DNA of 64,000 nt from Auanema rhodensis. Its lineage: Eukaryota; Nematoda; Chromadorea; Rhabditida; Rhabditidae. The number at the start of each line of letters is the position of its first letter. Position 1 is the first letter of the stretch. Location: the NCBI GenBank assembly GCA_964057225.1, contig OZ059898.1, positions 16,717,267 through 16,781,266 on the forward strand, read 5' to 3'. This document shows, piece after piece, positions 1 to 13,300 of this stretch. Made by a program: the position numbers and the translations under genes. The notes beneath the pieces were generated by a model, which saw only the letters and a list, made by a program, of their open reading frames with translations, was not told the origin of the DNA and ran no database searches.

Positions 1-16
1 CCGCATCTCTTTATCT

Positions 17-26
17 TTCACGTGAA
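17..26. other. Perfect 10-bp palindrome TTCACGTGAA in satellite 1 (site 1)
   Basis: TTCACGTGAA is its own reverse complement and has a CACGTG core. It is shown here in the first monomer and is present in most copies. By hand count about 24 of 334 monomers lose the core, through CTTTTACG, CTTTTAAGTG, CTTTTAGGTG or CACGTAAAG. CACGTG is the classical E-box/G-box recognised by bHLH proteins, and by bZIP proteins in plants. Binding here is inference. Confidence 0.75.
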
Positions 27-48
27 GCGAGTTACATACCAAGTGCAC

Positions 49-56
49 ATCACGTG
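49..56. other. ATCACGTG motif in satellite 1 (site 2)
   Basis: This is a second CACGTG core, 34 bp after the first. ATCACGTG also fits the RTCACRTG consensus of budding-yeast CDEI, the Cbf1 site; that resemblance may be chance in a 64-kb satellite. About 54 of 334 monomers lose the core by hand count: CACGTAAAC in domain A, CACGTTTAC in domain C, and rare CAAGTG, GACGTG and CACGTCTAC forms. Confidence 0.65.
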
Positions 57-60
57 TACA

Positions 61-80
61 TTTAATTAGCATAAATTAAA
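61..80. other. AT-rich inverted repeat in satellite 1 (7-bp arms)
   Basis: TTTAATT and AATTAAA are perfect reverse complements separated by AGCATA. The element recurs in nearly every monomer. Domain-A AATTGAAG copies and the AAATTTAAG copies near 52-53 kb alter the right arm. Confidence 0.75.
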
Positions 81-100
81 GTTCACGTAAATTTCAAAGT

Positions 101-113
101 CATGGTTACCATG
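101..113. other. 6-1-6 palindrome CATGGTTACCATG in satellite 1
   Basis: CATGGT and ACCATG are perfect reverse complements around one central T. The element is present in most monomers. It is broken by CATGTTTACC in domain B, GGTTCCCATG and GAACTAAT-neutral copies leave the arms partly or fully intact, and CCATTAACC copies in domain A change its last base. Such a short perfect dyad is a candidate binding site for a dimeric protein; that is inference. Confidence 0.75.
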
Positions 114-1232
114 AACCAATATCAATAAAAATTTGTTTTTAGACTAATATGGACATGGGGAATCTAATTTTGAAAACTGCATCTCTTTATCTTTCACGTG
201 AAGCGAGTTACATACCAAGTGCACATCACGTGTACATTTAATTAGCATAAATTAAAGTTCACGTAAATTTCAAAGTCATGGTTACCATGCACCAATATCA
301 ATAAAAATTTGTTTTTAGACTAATATGGACATGGGGAATCTAATTTTGAAAACCGCATCTCTTTATCTTTCACGTGAAGCGAGTTACATACCAAGTGCAC
401 ATCACGTGTACATTTAATTAGCATAAATTAAAGTTCACGTAAATTACAAAGTCATGGTTACCATGAACCAATATCAATAAAAATTTGTTTTTAGACTAAT
501 ATGGACATGGGGAATCTAATTTTGAAAACCGCATCTCTTTATCTTTCACGTGAAGCGAGTTACATACCAAGTGCACATCACGTGTACATTTAATTAGCAT
601 AAATTAAAGTTCACGTAAATTTCAAAGTCATGGTTACCATGAACCAATATCAATAAAAATTTGTTTTTAGACTAATATGGACATGGGGAATCTAATTTTG
701 AGAACCACATCTCTATATCTTTCACGTGAAGCGAGTTACATACCAAGTGCACATCACGTGTACATTTAATTAGCATAAATTAAAGTTCACGTAAATTACA
801 AAGTCATGGTTACCATGAACCAATATCAATAAAAATTTGTTTTAAGACTAATATGGACATGAGGAATCTAATTTTGAAAACCGCATCTCTTTATCTTTCA
901 CGTGAAGCGAGTTACATACCAAGTGCACATCACGTAAACATTTAATTAGCATAAATTAAAGTTCACGTAAATTTTAAAGTCATGGTTACCATGAACCAAT
1001 ATCAATAAAAATTTGTTTTTAGACTAATTTGGACATGGGGAATCTAGTTTTGAAAACCGCATCTCTTTATCTTTCACGTGAAGCGAGTTACATACCAAGT
1101 GCACATCACGTGTACATTTAATTAGCATAAATTGAAGTTCACGTAAATTTCAAAGTCATGGTTACCATTAACCAATATCAATGAAAATTTGTTTTTAGAC
1201 TAATATGGACATGGGGAATCTAATTTTGAAAA

Positions 1233-4200
1233 CCGCATCTCTTTATCTTTCACGTGAAGCGAGTTACATACCAAGTGCACATCACGTGTACATTTAATTA
1301 GCATAAATTAAAGTTCACGTAAATTACAAAGTCATGGTTACCATGAACCAATATCAATAAAAATTTGTTTTTAGACTAATATGGACATGGGGAATCTAAT
1401 TTTGAAAACCGCATCTCTTTATCTTTCACGTGAAGCGAGTTACATACCAAGTGCACATCACGTGTACATTTAATTAGCATAAATTAAAGTTCACGTAAAT
1501 TTCAAAGTCATGGTTACCATGAACCAATATCAATAAAAATTTGTTTTTAGACTAATATGGACATGGGGAATCTAATTTTGAGAACCACATCTCTATATCT
1601 TTCACGTGAAGCGAGTTACATACCAAGTGCACATCACGTGTACATTTAATTAGCATAAATTAAAGTTCACGTAAATTACAAAGTCATGGTTACCATGAAC
1701 CAATATCAATAAAAATTTGTTTTAAGACTAATATGGACATGAGGAATCTAATTTTGAAAACCGCATCTCTTTATCTTTCACGTGAAGCGAGTTACATACC
1801 AAGTGCACATCACGTAAACATTTAATTAGCATAAATTAAAGTTCACGTAAATTTTAAAGTCATGGTTACCATGAACCAATATCAATAAAAATTTGTTTTT
1901 AGACTAATTTGGACATGGGGAATCTAGTTTTGAAAACCGCATCTCTTTATCTTTCACGTGAAGCGAGTTACATACCAAGTGCACATCACGTGTACATTTA
2001 ATTAGCATAAATTAAAGTTCACGTAAATTACAAAGTCATGGTTACCATGAACCAATATCAATAAAAATTTGTTTTAAGACTAATATGGACATGAGGAATC
2101 TAATTTTGAAAACCGCATCTCTTTATCTTTCACGTGAAGCGAGTTACATACCAAGTGCACATCACGTAAACATTTAATTAGCATAAATTAAAGTTCACGT
2201 AAATTTCAAAGTCATGGTTACCATGCACCAATATCAATAAAAATTTGTTTTTAGACTAATATGGACATGGGGAATCTAATTTTGAAAACTGCATCTCTTT
2301 ATCTTTCACGTGAAGCGAGTTACATACCAAGTGCACATCACGTGTACATTTAATTAGCATAAATTAAAGTTCACGTAAATTACAAAGTCATGGTTAACAT
2401 GAACCAATATCAATAAAAATTTGTTTTTAGACTAATATGGACATGGGGAATCTAATTTTGAAAACCGCATCTCTTTATCTTTCACGTGAAGCGAGTTACA
2501 TACCAAGTGCACATCACGTGTACAATTAATTAGCATAAATTAAAGTTCACGTAAATTACAAAGTCATGGTTACCATGAACCAATATCAATAAAAATTTGT
2601 TTTTAGACTAATATGGACATGGGGAATCTAATTTTGAAAACCGCATCTCTTTATCTTTCACGTGAAGCGAGTTACATACCAAGTGCACATCACGTGTACA
2701 TTTAATTAGCATAAATTAAAGTTCACGTAAATTTCAAAGTCATGGTTACCATGAACCAATATCAATAAAAATTTGTTTTTAGACTAATATGGACATGGGG
2801 AATCTAATTTTGAAAACCGCATCTCTTTATCTTTCACGTGAAGCGAGTTACATACCAAGTGCACATCACGTGTACATTTAATTAGCATAAATTAAAGTTC
2901 ACGTAAATTACAAAGTCATGGTTACCATGAACCAATATCAATAAAAATTTGTTTTTAGACTAATATGGACATGGGGAATCTAATTTTGAAAACCGCATCT
3001 CTTTATCTTTCACGTGAAGCGAGTTACATACCAAGTGCACATCACGTGTACATTTAATTAGCATAAATTAAAGTTCACGTAAATTTCAAAGTCATGGTTA
3101 CCATGAACCAATATCAATAAAAATTTGTTTTTAGACTAATATGGACATGGGGAATCTAATTTTGAGAACCACATCTCTATATCTTTCACGTGAAGCGAGT
3201 TACATACCAAGTGCACATCACGTGTACATTTAATTAGCATAAATTAAAGTTCACGTAAATTACAAAGTCATGGTTACCATGAACCAATATCAATAAAAAT
3301 TTGTTTTAAGACTAATATGGACATGAGGAATCTAATTTTGAAAACCGCATCTCTTTATCTTTCACGTGAAGCGAGTTACATACCAAGTGCACATCACGTA
3401 AACATTTAATTAGCATAAATTAAAGTTCACGTAAATTTTAAAGTCATGGTTACCATGAACCAATATCAATAAAAATTTGTTTTTAGACTAATTTGGACAT
3501 GGGGAATCTAGTTTTGAAAACCGCATCTCTTTATCTTTCACGTGAAGCGAGTTACATACCAAGTGCACATCACGTGTACATTTAATTAGCATAAATTAAA
3601 GTTAACGTAAATTACAAAGTCATGGTTACCATGAACCAATATCAATAAAAATTTGTTTTTAGACTAATATGGACATGGGGAATCTAATTTTGAAAACCGC
3701 ATCTCTTTATCTTTCACGTGAAGCGAGTTACATACCAAGTGCACATCACGTGTACATTTAATTAGCATAAATTAAAGTTCACGTAAATTTCAAAGTCATG
3801 GTTACCATGAACCAATATCAATAAAAATTTGTTTTTAGACTAATATGGACATGGGGAATCTAATTTTGAAAACCACATCTCTATATCTTTCACGTGAAGC
3901 GAGTTACATACCAAGTGCACATCACGTGTACATTTAATTAGCATAAATTAAAGTTCACGTAAATTACAAAGTCATGGTTACCATGAACCAATATCAATAA
4001 AAATTTGTTTTAAGACTAATATGGACATGAGGAATCTAATTTTGAAAACCGCATCTCTTTATCTTTCACGTGAAGCGAGTTACATACCAAGTGCACATCA
4101 CGTAAACATTTAATTAGCATAAATTAAAGTTCACGTAAATTTCAAAGTCATGGTTACCATGAACCAATATCAATAAAAATTTGTTTTTAGACTAATATGG

Positions 4201-4576
4201 ACATGGGGAATCTAGTTTTGAAAACCGCATCTCTTTATCTTTCACGTGAAGCGAGTTACATACCAAGTGCACATCACGTGTACATTTAATTAGCATAAAT
4301 TGAAGTTCACGTAAATTTCAAAGTCATGGTTACCATTAACCAATATCAATGAAAATTTGTTTTTAGACTAATATGGACATGGGGAATCTAATTTTGAAAA
4401 CCGCATCTTTTTATCTTTCACGTGAAGCGAGTTACATACCAAGTGCACATCACGTAAACATTTAATTAGCATAAATTAAAGTTCACGTAAATTACAAAGT
4501 CATGGTTACCATGAACCAATATCAATAAAAATTTGTTTTAAGACTAATATGGACATGAGGAATCTAATTTTGAAAA
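1233..4576 (+). repeat. Tandem segmental duplication in domain A, copy 1 (19 monomers)
   Basis: These 19 monomers carry the same ordered set of variants as the next 20 monomers (4577-8096). The first 13 (1233-3520) match 4577-6864 with no difference that I could see, including rare markers: CTGC with GTTAACATG (unit 2289, against 5633) and ACAATTAATT (unit 2465, against 5809). The remaining six (3521-4576) match 7041-8096, marked by AAAGTTAACG. The offset is 3344 bp in the first part and 3520 bp in the second, because copy 2 has one extra monomer. Confidence 0.85.
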
Positions 4577-7500
4577 CCGCATCTCTTTATCTTTCACGTG
4601 AAGCGAGTTACATACCAAGTGCACATCACGTGTACATTTAATTAGCATAAATTAAAGTTCACGTAAATTACAAAGTCATGGTTACCATGAACCAATATCA
4701 ATAAAAATTTGTTTTTAGACTAATATGGACATGGGGAATCTAATTTTGAAAACCGCATCTCTTTATCTTTCACGTGAAGCGAGTTACATACCAAGTGCAC
4801 ATCACGTGTACATTTAATTAGCATAAATTAAAGTTCACGTAAATTTCAAAGTCATGGTTACCATGAACCAATATCAATAAAAATTTGTTTTTAGACTAAT
4901 ATGGACATGGGGAATCTAATTTTGAGAACCACATCTCTATATCTTTCACGTGAAGCGAGTTACATACCAAGTGCACATCACGTGTACATTTAATTAGCAT
5001 AAATTAAAGTTCACGTAAATTACAAAGTCATGGTTACCATGAACCAATATCAATAAAAATTTGTTTTAAGACTAATATGGACATGAGGAATCTAATTTTG
5101 AAAACCGCATCTCTTTATCTTTCACGTGAAGCGAGTTACATACCAAGTGCACATCACGTAAACATTTAATTAGCATAAATTAAAGTTCACGTAAATTTTA
5201 AAGTCATGGTTACCATGAACCAATATCAATAAAAATTTGTTTTTAGACTAATTTGGACATGGGGAATCTAGTTTTGAAAACCGCATCTCTTTATCTTTCA
5301 CGTGAAGCGAGTTACATACCAAGTGCACATCACGTGTACATTTAATTAGCATAAATTAAAGTTCACGTAAATTACAAAGTCATGGTTACCATGAACCAAT
5401 ATCAATAAAAATTTGTTTTAAGACTAATATGGACATGAGGAATCTAATTTTGAAAACCGCATCTCTTTATCTTTCACGTGAAGCGAGTTACATACCAAGT
5501 GCACATCACGTAAACATTTAATTAGCATAAATTAAAGTTCACGTAAATTTCAAAGTCATGGTTACCATGCACCAATATCAATAAAAATTTGTTTTTAGAC
5601 TAATATGGACATGGGGAATCTAATTTTGAAAACTGCATCTCTTTATCTTTCACGTGAAGCGAGTTACATACCAAGTGCACATCACGTGTACATTTAATTA
5701 GCATAAATTAAAGTTCACGTAAATTACAAAGTCATGGTTAACATGAACCAATATCAATAAAAATTTGTTTTTAGACTAATATGGACATGGGGAATCTAAT
5801 TTTGAAAACCGCATCTCTTTATCTTTCACGTGAAGCGAGTTACATACCAAGTGCACATCACGTGTACAATTAATTAGCATAAATTAAAGTTCACGTAAAT
5901 TACAAAGTCATGGTTACCATGAACCAATATCAATAAAAATTTGTTTTTAGACTAATATGGACATGGGGAATCTAATTTTGAAAACCGCATCTCTTTATCT
6001 TTCACGTGAAGCGAGTTACATACCAAGTGCACATCACGTGTACATTTAATTAGCATAAATTAAAGTTCACGTAAATTTCAAAGTCATGGTTACCATGAAC
6101 CAATATCAATAAAAATTTGTTTTTAGACTAATATGGACATGGGGAATCTAATTTTGAAAACCGCATCTCTTTATCTTTCACGTGAAGCGAGTTACATACC
6201 AAGTGCACATCACGTGTACATTTAATTAGCATAAATTAAAGTTCACGTAAATTACAAAGTCATGGTTACCATGAACCAATATCAATAAAAATTTGTTTTT
6301 AGACTAATATGGACATGGGGAATCTAATTTTGAAAACCGCATCTCTTTATCTTTCACGTGAAGCGAGTTACATACCAAGTGCACATCACGTGTACATTTA
6401 ATTAGCATAAATTAAAGTTCACGTAAATTTCAAAGTCATGGTTACCATGAACCAATATCAATAAAAATTTGTTTTTAGACTAATATGGACATGGGGAATC
6501 TAATTTTGAGAACCACATCTCTATATCTTTCACGTGAAGCGAGTTACATACCAAGTGCACATCACGTGTACATTTAATTAGCATAAATTAAAGTTCACGT
6601 AAATTACAAAGTCATGGTTACCATGAACCAATATCAATAAAAATTTGTTTTAAGACTAATATGGACATGAGGAATCTAATTTTGAAAACCGCATCTCTTT
6701 ATCTTTCACGTGAAGCGAGTTACATACCAAGTGCACATCACGTAAACATTTAATTAGCATAAATTAAAGTTCACGTAAATTTTAAAGTCATGGTTACCAT
6801 GAACCAATATCAATAAAAATTTGTTTTTAGACTAATTTGGACATGGGGAATCTAGTTTTGAAAACCGCATCTCTTTATCTTTCACGTGAAGCGAGTTACA
6901 TACCAAGTGCACATCACGTGTACATTTAATTAGCATAAATTGAAGTTCACGTAAATTTCAAAGTCATGGTTACCATTAACCAATATCAATGAAAATTTGT
7001 TTTTAGACTAATATGGACATGGGGAATCTAATTTTGAAAACCGCATCTCTTTATCTTTCACGTGAAGCGAGTTACATACCAAGTGCACATCACGTGTACA
7101 TTTAATTAGCATAAATTAAAGTTAACGTAAATTACAAAGTCATGGTTACCATGAACCAATATCAATAAAAATTTGTTTTTAGACTAATATGGACATGGGG
7201 AATCTAATTTTGAAAACCGCATCTCTTTATCTTTCACGTGAAGCGAGTTACATACCAAGTGCACATCACGTGTACATTTAATTAGCATAAATTAAAGTTC
7301 ACGTAAATTTCAAAGTCATGGTTACCATGAACCAATATCAATAAAAATTTGTTTTTAGACTAATATGGACATGGGGAATCTAATTTTGAAAACCACATCT
7401 CTATATCTTTCACGTGAAGCGAGTTACATACCAAGTGCACATCACGTGTACATTTAATTAGCATAAATTAAAGTTCACGTAAATTACAAAGTCATGGTTA

Positions 7501-8096
7501 CCATGAACCAATATCAATAAAAATTTGTTTTAAGACTAATATGGACATGAGGAATCTAATTTTGAAAACCGCATCTCTTTATCTTTCACGTGAAGCGAGT
7601 TACATACCAAGTGCACATCACGTAAACATTTAATTAGCATAAATTAAAGTTCACGTAAATTTCAAAGTCATGGTTACCATGAACCAATATCAATAAAAAT
7701 TTGTTTTTAGACTAATATGGACATGGGGAATCTAGTTTTGAAAACCGCATCTCTTTATCTTTCACGTGAAGCGAGTTACATACCAAGTGCACATCACGTG
7801 TACATTTAATTAGCATAAATTGAAGTTCACGTAAATTTCAAAGTCATGGTTACCATTAACCAATATCAATGAAAATTTGTTTTTAGACTAATATGGACAT
7901 GGGGAATCTAATTTTGAAAACCGCATCTTTTTATCTTTCACGTGAAGCGAGTTACATACCAAGTGCACATCACGTAAACATTTAATTAGCATAAATTAAA
8001 GTTCACGTAAATTACAAAGTCATGGTTACCATGAACCAATATCAATAAAAATTTGTTTTAAGACTAATATGGACATGAGGAATCTAATTTTGAAAA
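4577..8096 (+). repeat. Tandem segmental duplication in domain A, copy 2 (20 monomers)
   Basis: This is the head-to-tail partner of 1233-4576. It differs mainly by one additional monomer at 6865-7040, of the AATTGAAG / CCATTAACC / CAATGAAAA type, which sits exactly where the 5-monomer order would expect it. The simplest reading is unequal exchange in register with monomers, followed by gain of one monomer here or loss from copy 1. Confidence 0.85.
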
Positions 8097-8976
8097 CCGC
8101 ATCTCTTTATCTTTCACGTGAAGCGAGTTACATACCAAGTGCACATCACGTGTACATTTAATTAGCATAAATTGAAGTTCACGTAAATTTCAAAGTCATG
8201 GTTACCATGAACCAATATCAATAAAAATTTGTTTTAAGACTAATATGGACATGAGGAATCTAATTTTGAAAACCGCATCTTTTTATCTTTCACGTGAAGC
8301 GAGTTACATACCAAGTGCACATCACGTAAACATTTAATTAGCATAAATTAAAGTTCACGTAAATTACAAAGTCATGGTTACCATGAACCAATATCAATAA
8401 AAATTTGTTTTTAGACTAATTTGGACATGGGGAATCTAGTTTTGAAAACCGCATCTCTTTATCTTTCACGTGAAGCGAGTTACATACCAAGTGCACATCA
8501 CGTGTACATTTAATTAGCATAAATTGAAGTTCACGTAAATTTCAAAGTCATGGTTACCATGAACCAATATCAATGAAAATTTGTTTTTAGACTAATATGG
8601 ACATGGGGAATCTAATTTTGAAAACCGCATCTTTTTATCTTTCACGTGAAGCGAGTTACATACCAAGTGCACATCACGTAAACATTTAATTAGCATAAAT
8701 TAAAGTTCACGTAAATTACAAAGTCATGGTTACCATGAACCAATATCAATAAAAATTTGTTTTTAGACTAATTTGGACATGGGGAATCTAGTTTTGAAAA
8801 CCGCATCTCTTTATCTTTCACGTGAAGCGAGTTACATACCAAGTGCACATCACGTGTACATTTAATTAGCATAAATTGAAGTTCACGTAAATTTCAAAGT
8901 CATGGTTACCATGAACCAATATCAATAAAAATTTGTTTTAAGACTAATATGGACATGAGGAATCTAATTTTGAAAA
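7921..8976 (+). repeat. 2-monomer (352-bp) higher-order repeat, three copies
   Basis: Two monomer types alternate: one with CATCTTTTT plus CACGTAAAC plus AAATTACAAAG (starts 7921, 8273, 8625), and one with AATTGAAG plus AAATTTCAAAG (starts 8097, 8449, 8801). The ends of the units vary between TTTTAAGAC/ATGAGG and AATTTGG/CTAGTTTT, so the dimers are mosaics of neighbouring domain-A types. This dimer run interrupts the 5-monomer order, which resumes by about 9153. Confidence 0.75.
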
Positions 8977-10384
8977 CCGCATCTCTTTATCTTTCACGTG
9001 AAGCGAGTTACATACCAAGTGCACATCACGTAAACATTTAATTAGCATAAATTAAAGTTCACGTAAATTTTAAAGTCATGGTTACCATGAACCAATATCA
9101 ATAAAAATTTGTTTTTAGACTAATTTGGACATGGGGAATCTAGTTTTGAAAACCGCATCTCTTTATCTTTCACGTGAAGCGAGTTACATACCAAGTGCAC
9201 ATCACGTGTACATTTAATTAGCATAAATTGAAGTTCACGTAAATTTCAAAGTCATGGTTACCATTAACCAATATCAATGAAAATTTGTTTTTAGACTAAT
9301 ATGGACATGGGGAATCTAATTTTGAAAACCGCATCTCTTTATCTTTCACGTGAAGCGAGTTACATACCAAGTGCACATCACGTGTACATTTAATTAGCAT
9401 AAATTAAAGTTCACGTAAATTACAAAGTCATGGTTACCATGAACCAATATCAATAAAAATTTGTTTTTAGACTAATATGGACATGGGGAATCTAATTTTG
9501 AAAACCGCATCTCTTTATCTTTCACGTGAAGCGAGTTACATACCAAGTGCACATCACGTGTACATTTAATTAGCATAAATTAAAGTTCACGTAAATTTCA
9601 AAGTCATGGTTACCATGAACCAATATCAATAAAAATTTGTTTTTAGACTAATATGGACATGGGGAATCTAATTTTGAAAACCACATCTCTATATCTTTCA
9701 CGTGAAGCGAGTTACATACCAAGTGCACATCACGTGTACATTTAATTAGCATAAATTAAAGTTCACGTAAATTACAAAGTCATGGTTACCATGAACCAAT
9801 ATCAATAAAAATTTGTTTTAAGACTAATATGGACATGAGGAATCTAATTTTGAAAACCGCATCTCTTTATCTTTCACGTGAAGCGAGTTACATACCAAGT
9901 GCACATCACGTAAACATTTAATTAGCATAAATTAAAGTTCACGTAAATTTCAAAGTCATGGTTACCATGAACCAATATCAATAAAAATTTGTTTTTAGAC
10001 TAATATGGACATGGGGAATCTAGTTTTGAAAACCGCATCTCTTTATCTTTCACGTGAAGCGAGTTACATACCAAGTGCACATCACGTGTACATTTAATTA
10101 GCATAAATTGAAGTTCACGTAAATTTCAAAGTCATGGTTACCATTAACCAATATCAATGAAAATTTGTTTTTAGACTAATATGGACATGGGGAATCTAAT
10201 TTTGAAAACCGCATCTTTTTATCTTTCACGTGAAGCGAGTTACATACCAAGTGCACATCACGTAAACATTTAATTAGCATAAATTAAAGTTCACGTAAAT
10301 TTCAAAGTCATGGTTACCATGCACCAATATCAATAAAAATTTGTTTTTAGACTAATATGGACATGGGGAATCTAATTTTGAAAA

Positions 10385-13300
10385 CCGCATCTCTTTATCT
10401 TTCACGTGAAGCGAGTTACATACCAAGTGCACATCACGTGTACATTTAATTAGCATAAATTAAAGTTCACGTAAATTTCAAAGTCATGGTTACCATGAAC
10501 CAATATCAATAAAAATTTGTTTTTAGACTAGGATGGACATGGGGAATCTAATTTTGAAAACCGCATCTCTTTATCTTTCACGTGAAGCGAGTTACATACC
10601 AAGTGCACATCACGTGTACATTTAATTAGCATAAATTAAAGTTCACGTAAATTTAAAAGTCATGGTTACCATGAACCAATATCAATAAAAATTTGTTTTT
10701 AGACTAATATGGACATGGGGAATCTAATTTTGAAAACCGCATCTCTTTATCTTTCACGTGAAGCGAGTTACATACCAAGTGCACATCAAGTGTACATTTA
10801 ATTAGCATAAATTAAAGTTCACGTAAATTTCAAAGTCATGTTTACCATGAACCAATATCAATAAAAATTTGTTTTTAGACTAGGATGGACATGGGGAATC
10901 TAATTTTGAAAACCGCATCTCTTTATATTTCACGTGAAGCGAGTTACATACCAAGTGCACATCACGTGTACATTTAATTAGCATAAATTAAAGTTCACGT
11001 AAATTTCAAAGTCATGGTTACCATGCACCAATATCAATAAAAATTTGTTTTTAGACTAATATGGACATGGGGAATCTAATTTTGAAAACCGCATCTCTTT
11101 ATCTTTCACGTGAAGCGAGTTACATACCAAGTGCACATCACGTGTACATTTAATTAGCATAAATTAAAGTTCACGTAAATTTCAAAGTCATGGTTACCAT
11201 GAACCAATATCAATAAAAATTTGTTTTTAAACTAATATGGACATGGGGAATCTAATTTTGAAAACCGCATCTCTTTATCTTTCACGTGAAGCGAGTTACA
11301 TACCAAGTGCACATCACGTGTACATTTAATTAGCATAAATTAAAGTTCACGTAAATTTCAAAGTCATGGTTACCATGAACCAATATCAATAAAAATTTGT
11401 TTTTAAACTAATATGGACATGGGGAATCTAATTTTGAAAACCGCATCTCTTTATCTTTCACGTGAAGCGAGTTACATACCAAGTGCACATCACGTGTACA
11501 TTTAATTAGCATAAATTAAAGTTCACGTAAATTTCAAAGTCATGGTTACCATGAACCAATATCAATAAAAATTTGTTTTTAGACTAGGATGGACATGGGG
11601 AATCTAATTTTGAAAACCGCATCTCTTTATCTTTCACGTGAAGCGAGTTACATACCAAGTGCACATCACGTGTACATTTAATTAGCATAAATTAAAGTTC
11701 ACGTAAATTTCAAAGTCATGGTTACCATGAACCAATATCAATAAAAATTTGTTTTTAGACTAATATGGACATGGGGAATCTAATTATGAAAACCGCATCT
11801 CTTTATCTTTCACGTGAAGCGAGTTACATACCAAGTGCACATCACGTGTACATTTAATTAGCATAAATTAAAGTTCACGTAAATTTCAAAGTCATGTTTA
11901 CCATGAACCAATATCAATAAAAATTTGTTTTTAGACTAGGATGGACATGGGGAATCTAATTTTGAAAACCGCATCTCTTTATCTTTCACGTGAAGCGAGT
12001 TACATACCAAGTGCACATCACGTGTACATTTAATTAGCATAAATTAAAGTTCACGTAAATTTCAAAGTCATGGTTACCATGCACCAATATCAATAAAAAT
12101 TTGTTTTTAGACTAATATGGACATGGGGAATCTAATTTTGAAAACCGCATCTCTTTATCTTTCACGTGAAGCGAGTTACATACCAAGTGCACATCACGTG
12201 TACATTTAATTAGCATAAATTAAAGTTCACGTAAATTTCAAAGTCATGGTTACCATGAACCAATATCAATAAAAATTTGTTTTTAAACTAATATGGACAT
12301 GGGGAATCTAATTTTGAAAACCGCATCTCTTTATCTTTCACGTGAAGCGAGTTACATACCAAGTGCACATCACGTGTACATTTAATTAGCATAAATTAAA
12401 GTTCACGTAAATTTCAAAGTCATGGTTACCATGAACCAATATCAATAAAAATTTGTTTTTAAACTAATATGGACATGGGGAATCTAATTTTGAAAACCGC
12501 ATCTCTTTATCTTTCACGTGAAGCGAGTTACATACCAAGTGCACATCACGTGTACATTTAATTAGCATAAATTAAAGTTCACGTAAATTTCAAAGTCATG
12601 GTTACCATGAACCAATATCAATAAAAATTTGTTTTTAGACTAGGATGGACATGGGGAATCTAATTTTGAAAACCGCATCTCTTTATCTTTCACGTGAAGC
12701 GAGTTACATACCAAGTGCACATCACGTGTACATTTAATTAGCATAAATTAAAGTTCACGTAAATTTCAAAGTCATGGTTACCATGAACCAATATCAATAA
12801 AAATTTGTTTTTAGACTAATATGGACATGGGGAATCTAATTATGAAAACCGCATCTCTTTATCTTTCACGTGAAGCGAGTTACATACCAAATGCACATCA
12901 CGTGTACATTTAATTAGCATAAATTAAAGTTCACGTAAATTTCAAAGTCATGTTTACCATGAACCAATATCAATAAAAATTTGTTTTTAGACTAGGATGG
13001 ACATGGGGAATCTAATTTTGAAAACCGCATCTCTTTATCTTTCACGTGAAGCGAGTTACATACCAAGTGCACATCACGTGTACATTTAATTAGCATAAAT
13101 TAAAGTTCACGTAAATTTCAAAGTCATGGTTACCATGCACCAATATCAATAAAAATTTGTTTTTAGACTAATATGGACATGGGGAATCTAATTTTGAAAA
13201 CCGCATCTCTTTATCTTTCACGTGAAGCGAGTTACATACCAAGTGCACATCACGTGTACATTTAATTAGCATAAATTAAAGTTCACGTAAATTTCAAAGT

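Larger units (their letters stand above)
1..10384 (+). repeat. Satellite 1 domain A: 5-monomer (880-bp) higher-order repeat
   Basis: Diagnostic variants recur in a fixed order of five monomers: (1) AAATTACAAAG; (2) AAATTTCAAAG ending GAGAACC; (3) CCACATCTCTATATC with TTTTAAGAC and ATGAGG; (4) CACGTAAAC with ATTTTAAAG, AATTTGG and CTAGTTTT; (5) AATTGAAG with CCATTAACC and CAATGAAAA. Full or nearly full units lie at 353-1232, 1233-2112 (last monomer differs), 3521-4400, 6161-7040, 7041-7920 and 9329-10208, with 4-monomer partial units at 2817-3520 and 4577-5280. These markers are largely confined to this domain. The right edge is taken at the monomer starting 10209, which combines domain-A features (CATCTTTTT, CACGTAAAC) with CATGCACC, a variant common further right. 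No gene is seen here. Confidence 0.85.

Noticed and set aside
17-56. G-box/E-box promoter elements
   Set aside because: CACGTG occurs hundreds of times because the monomer contains it twice. There is no gene, no supported transcription start and no spacing consistent with a promoter, so I list the sites only as dyad motifs.
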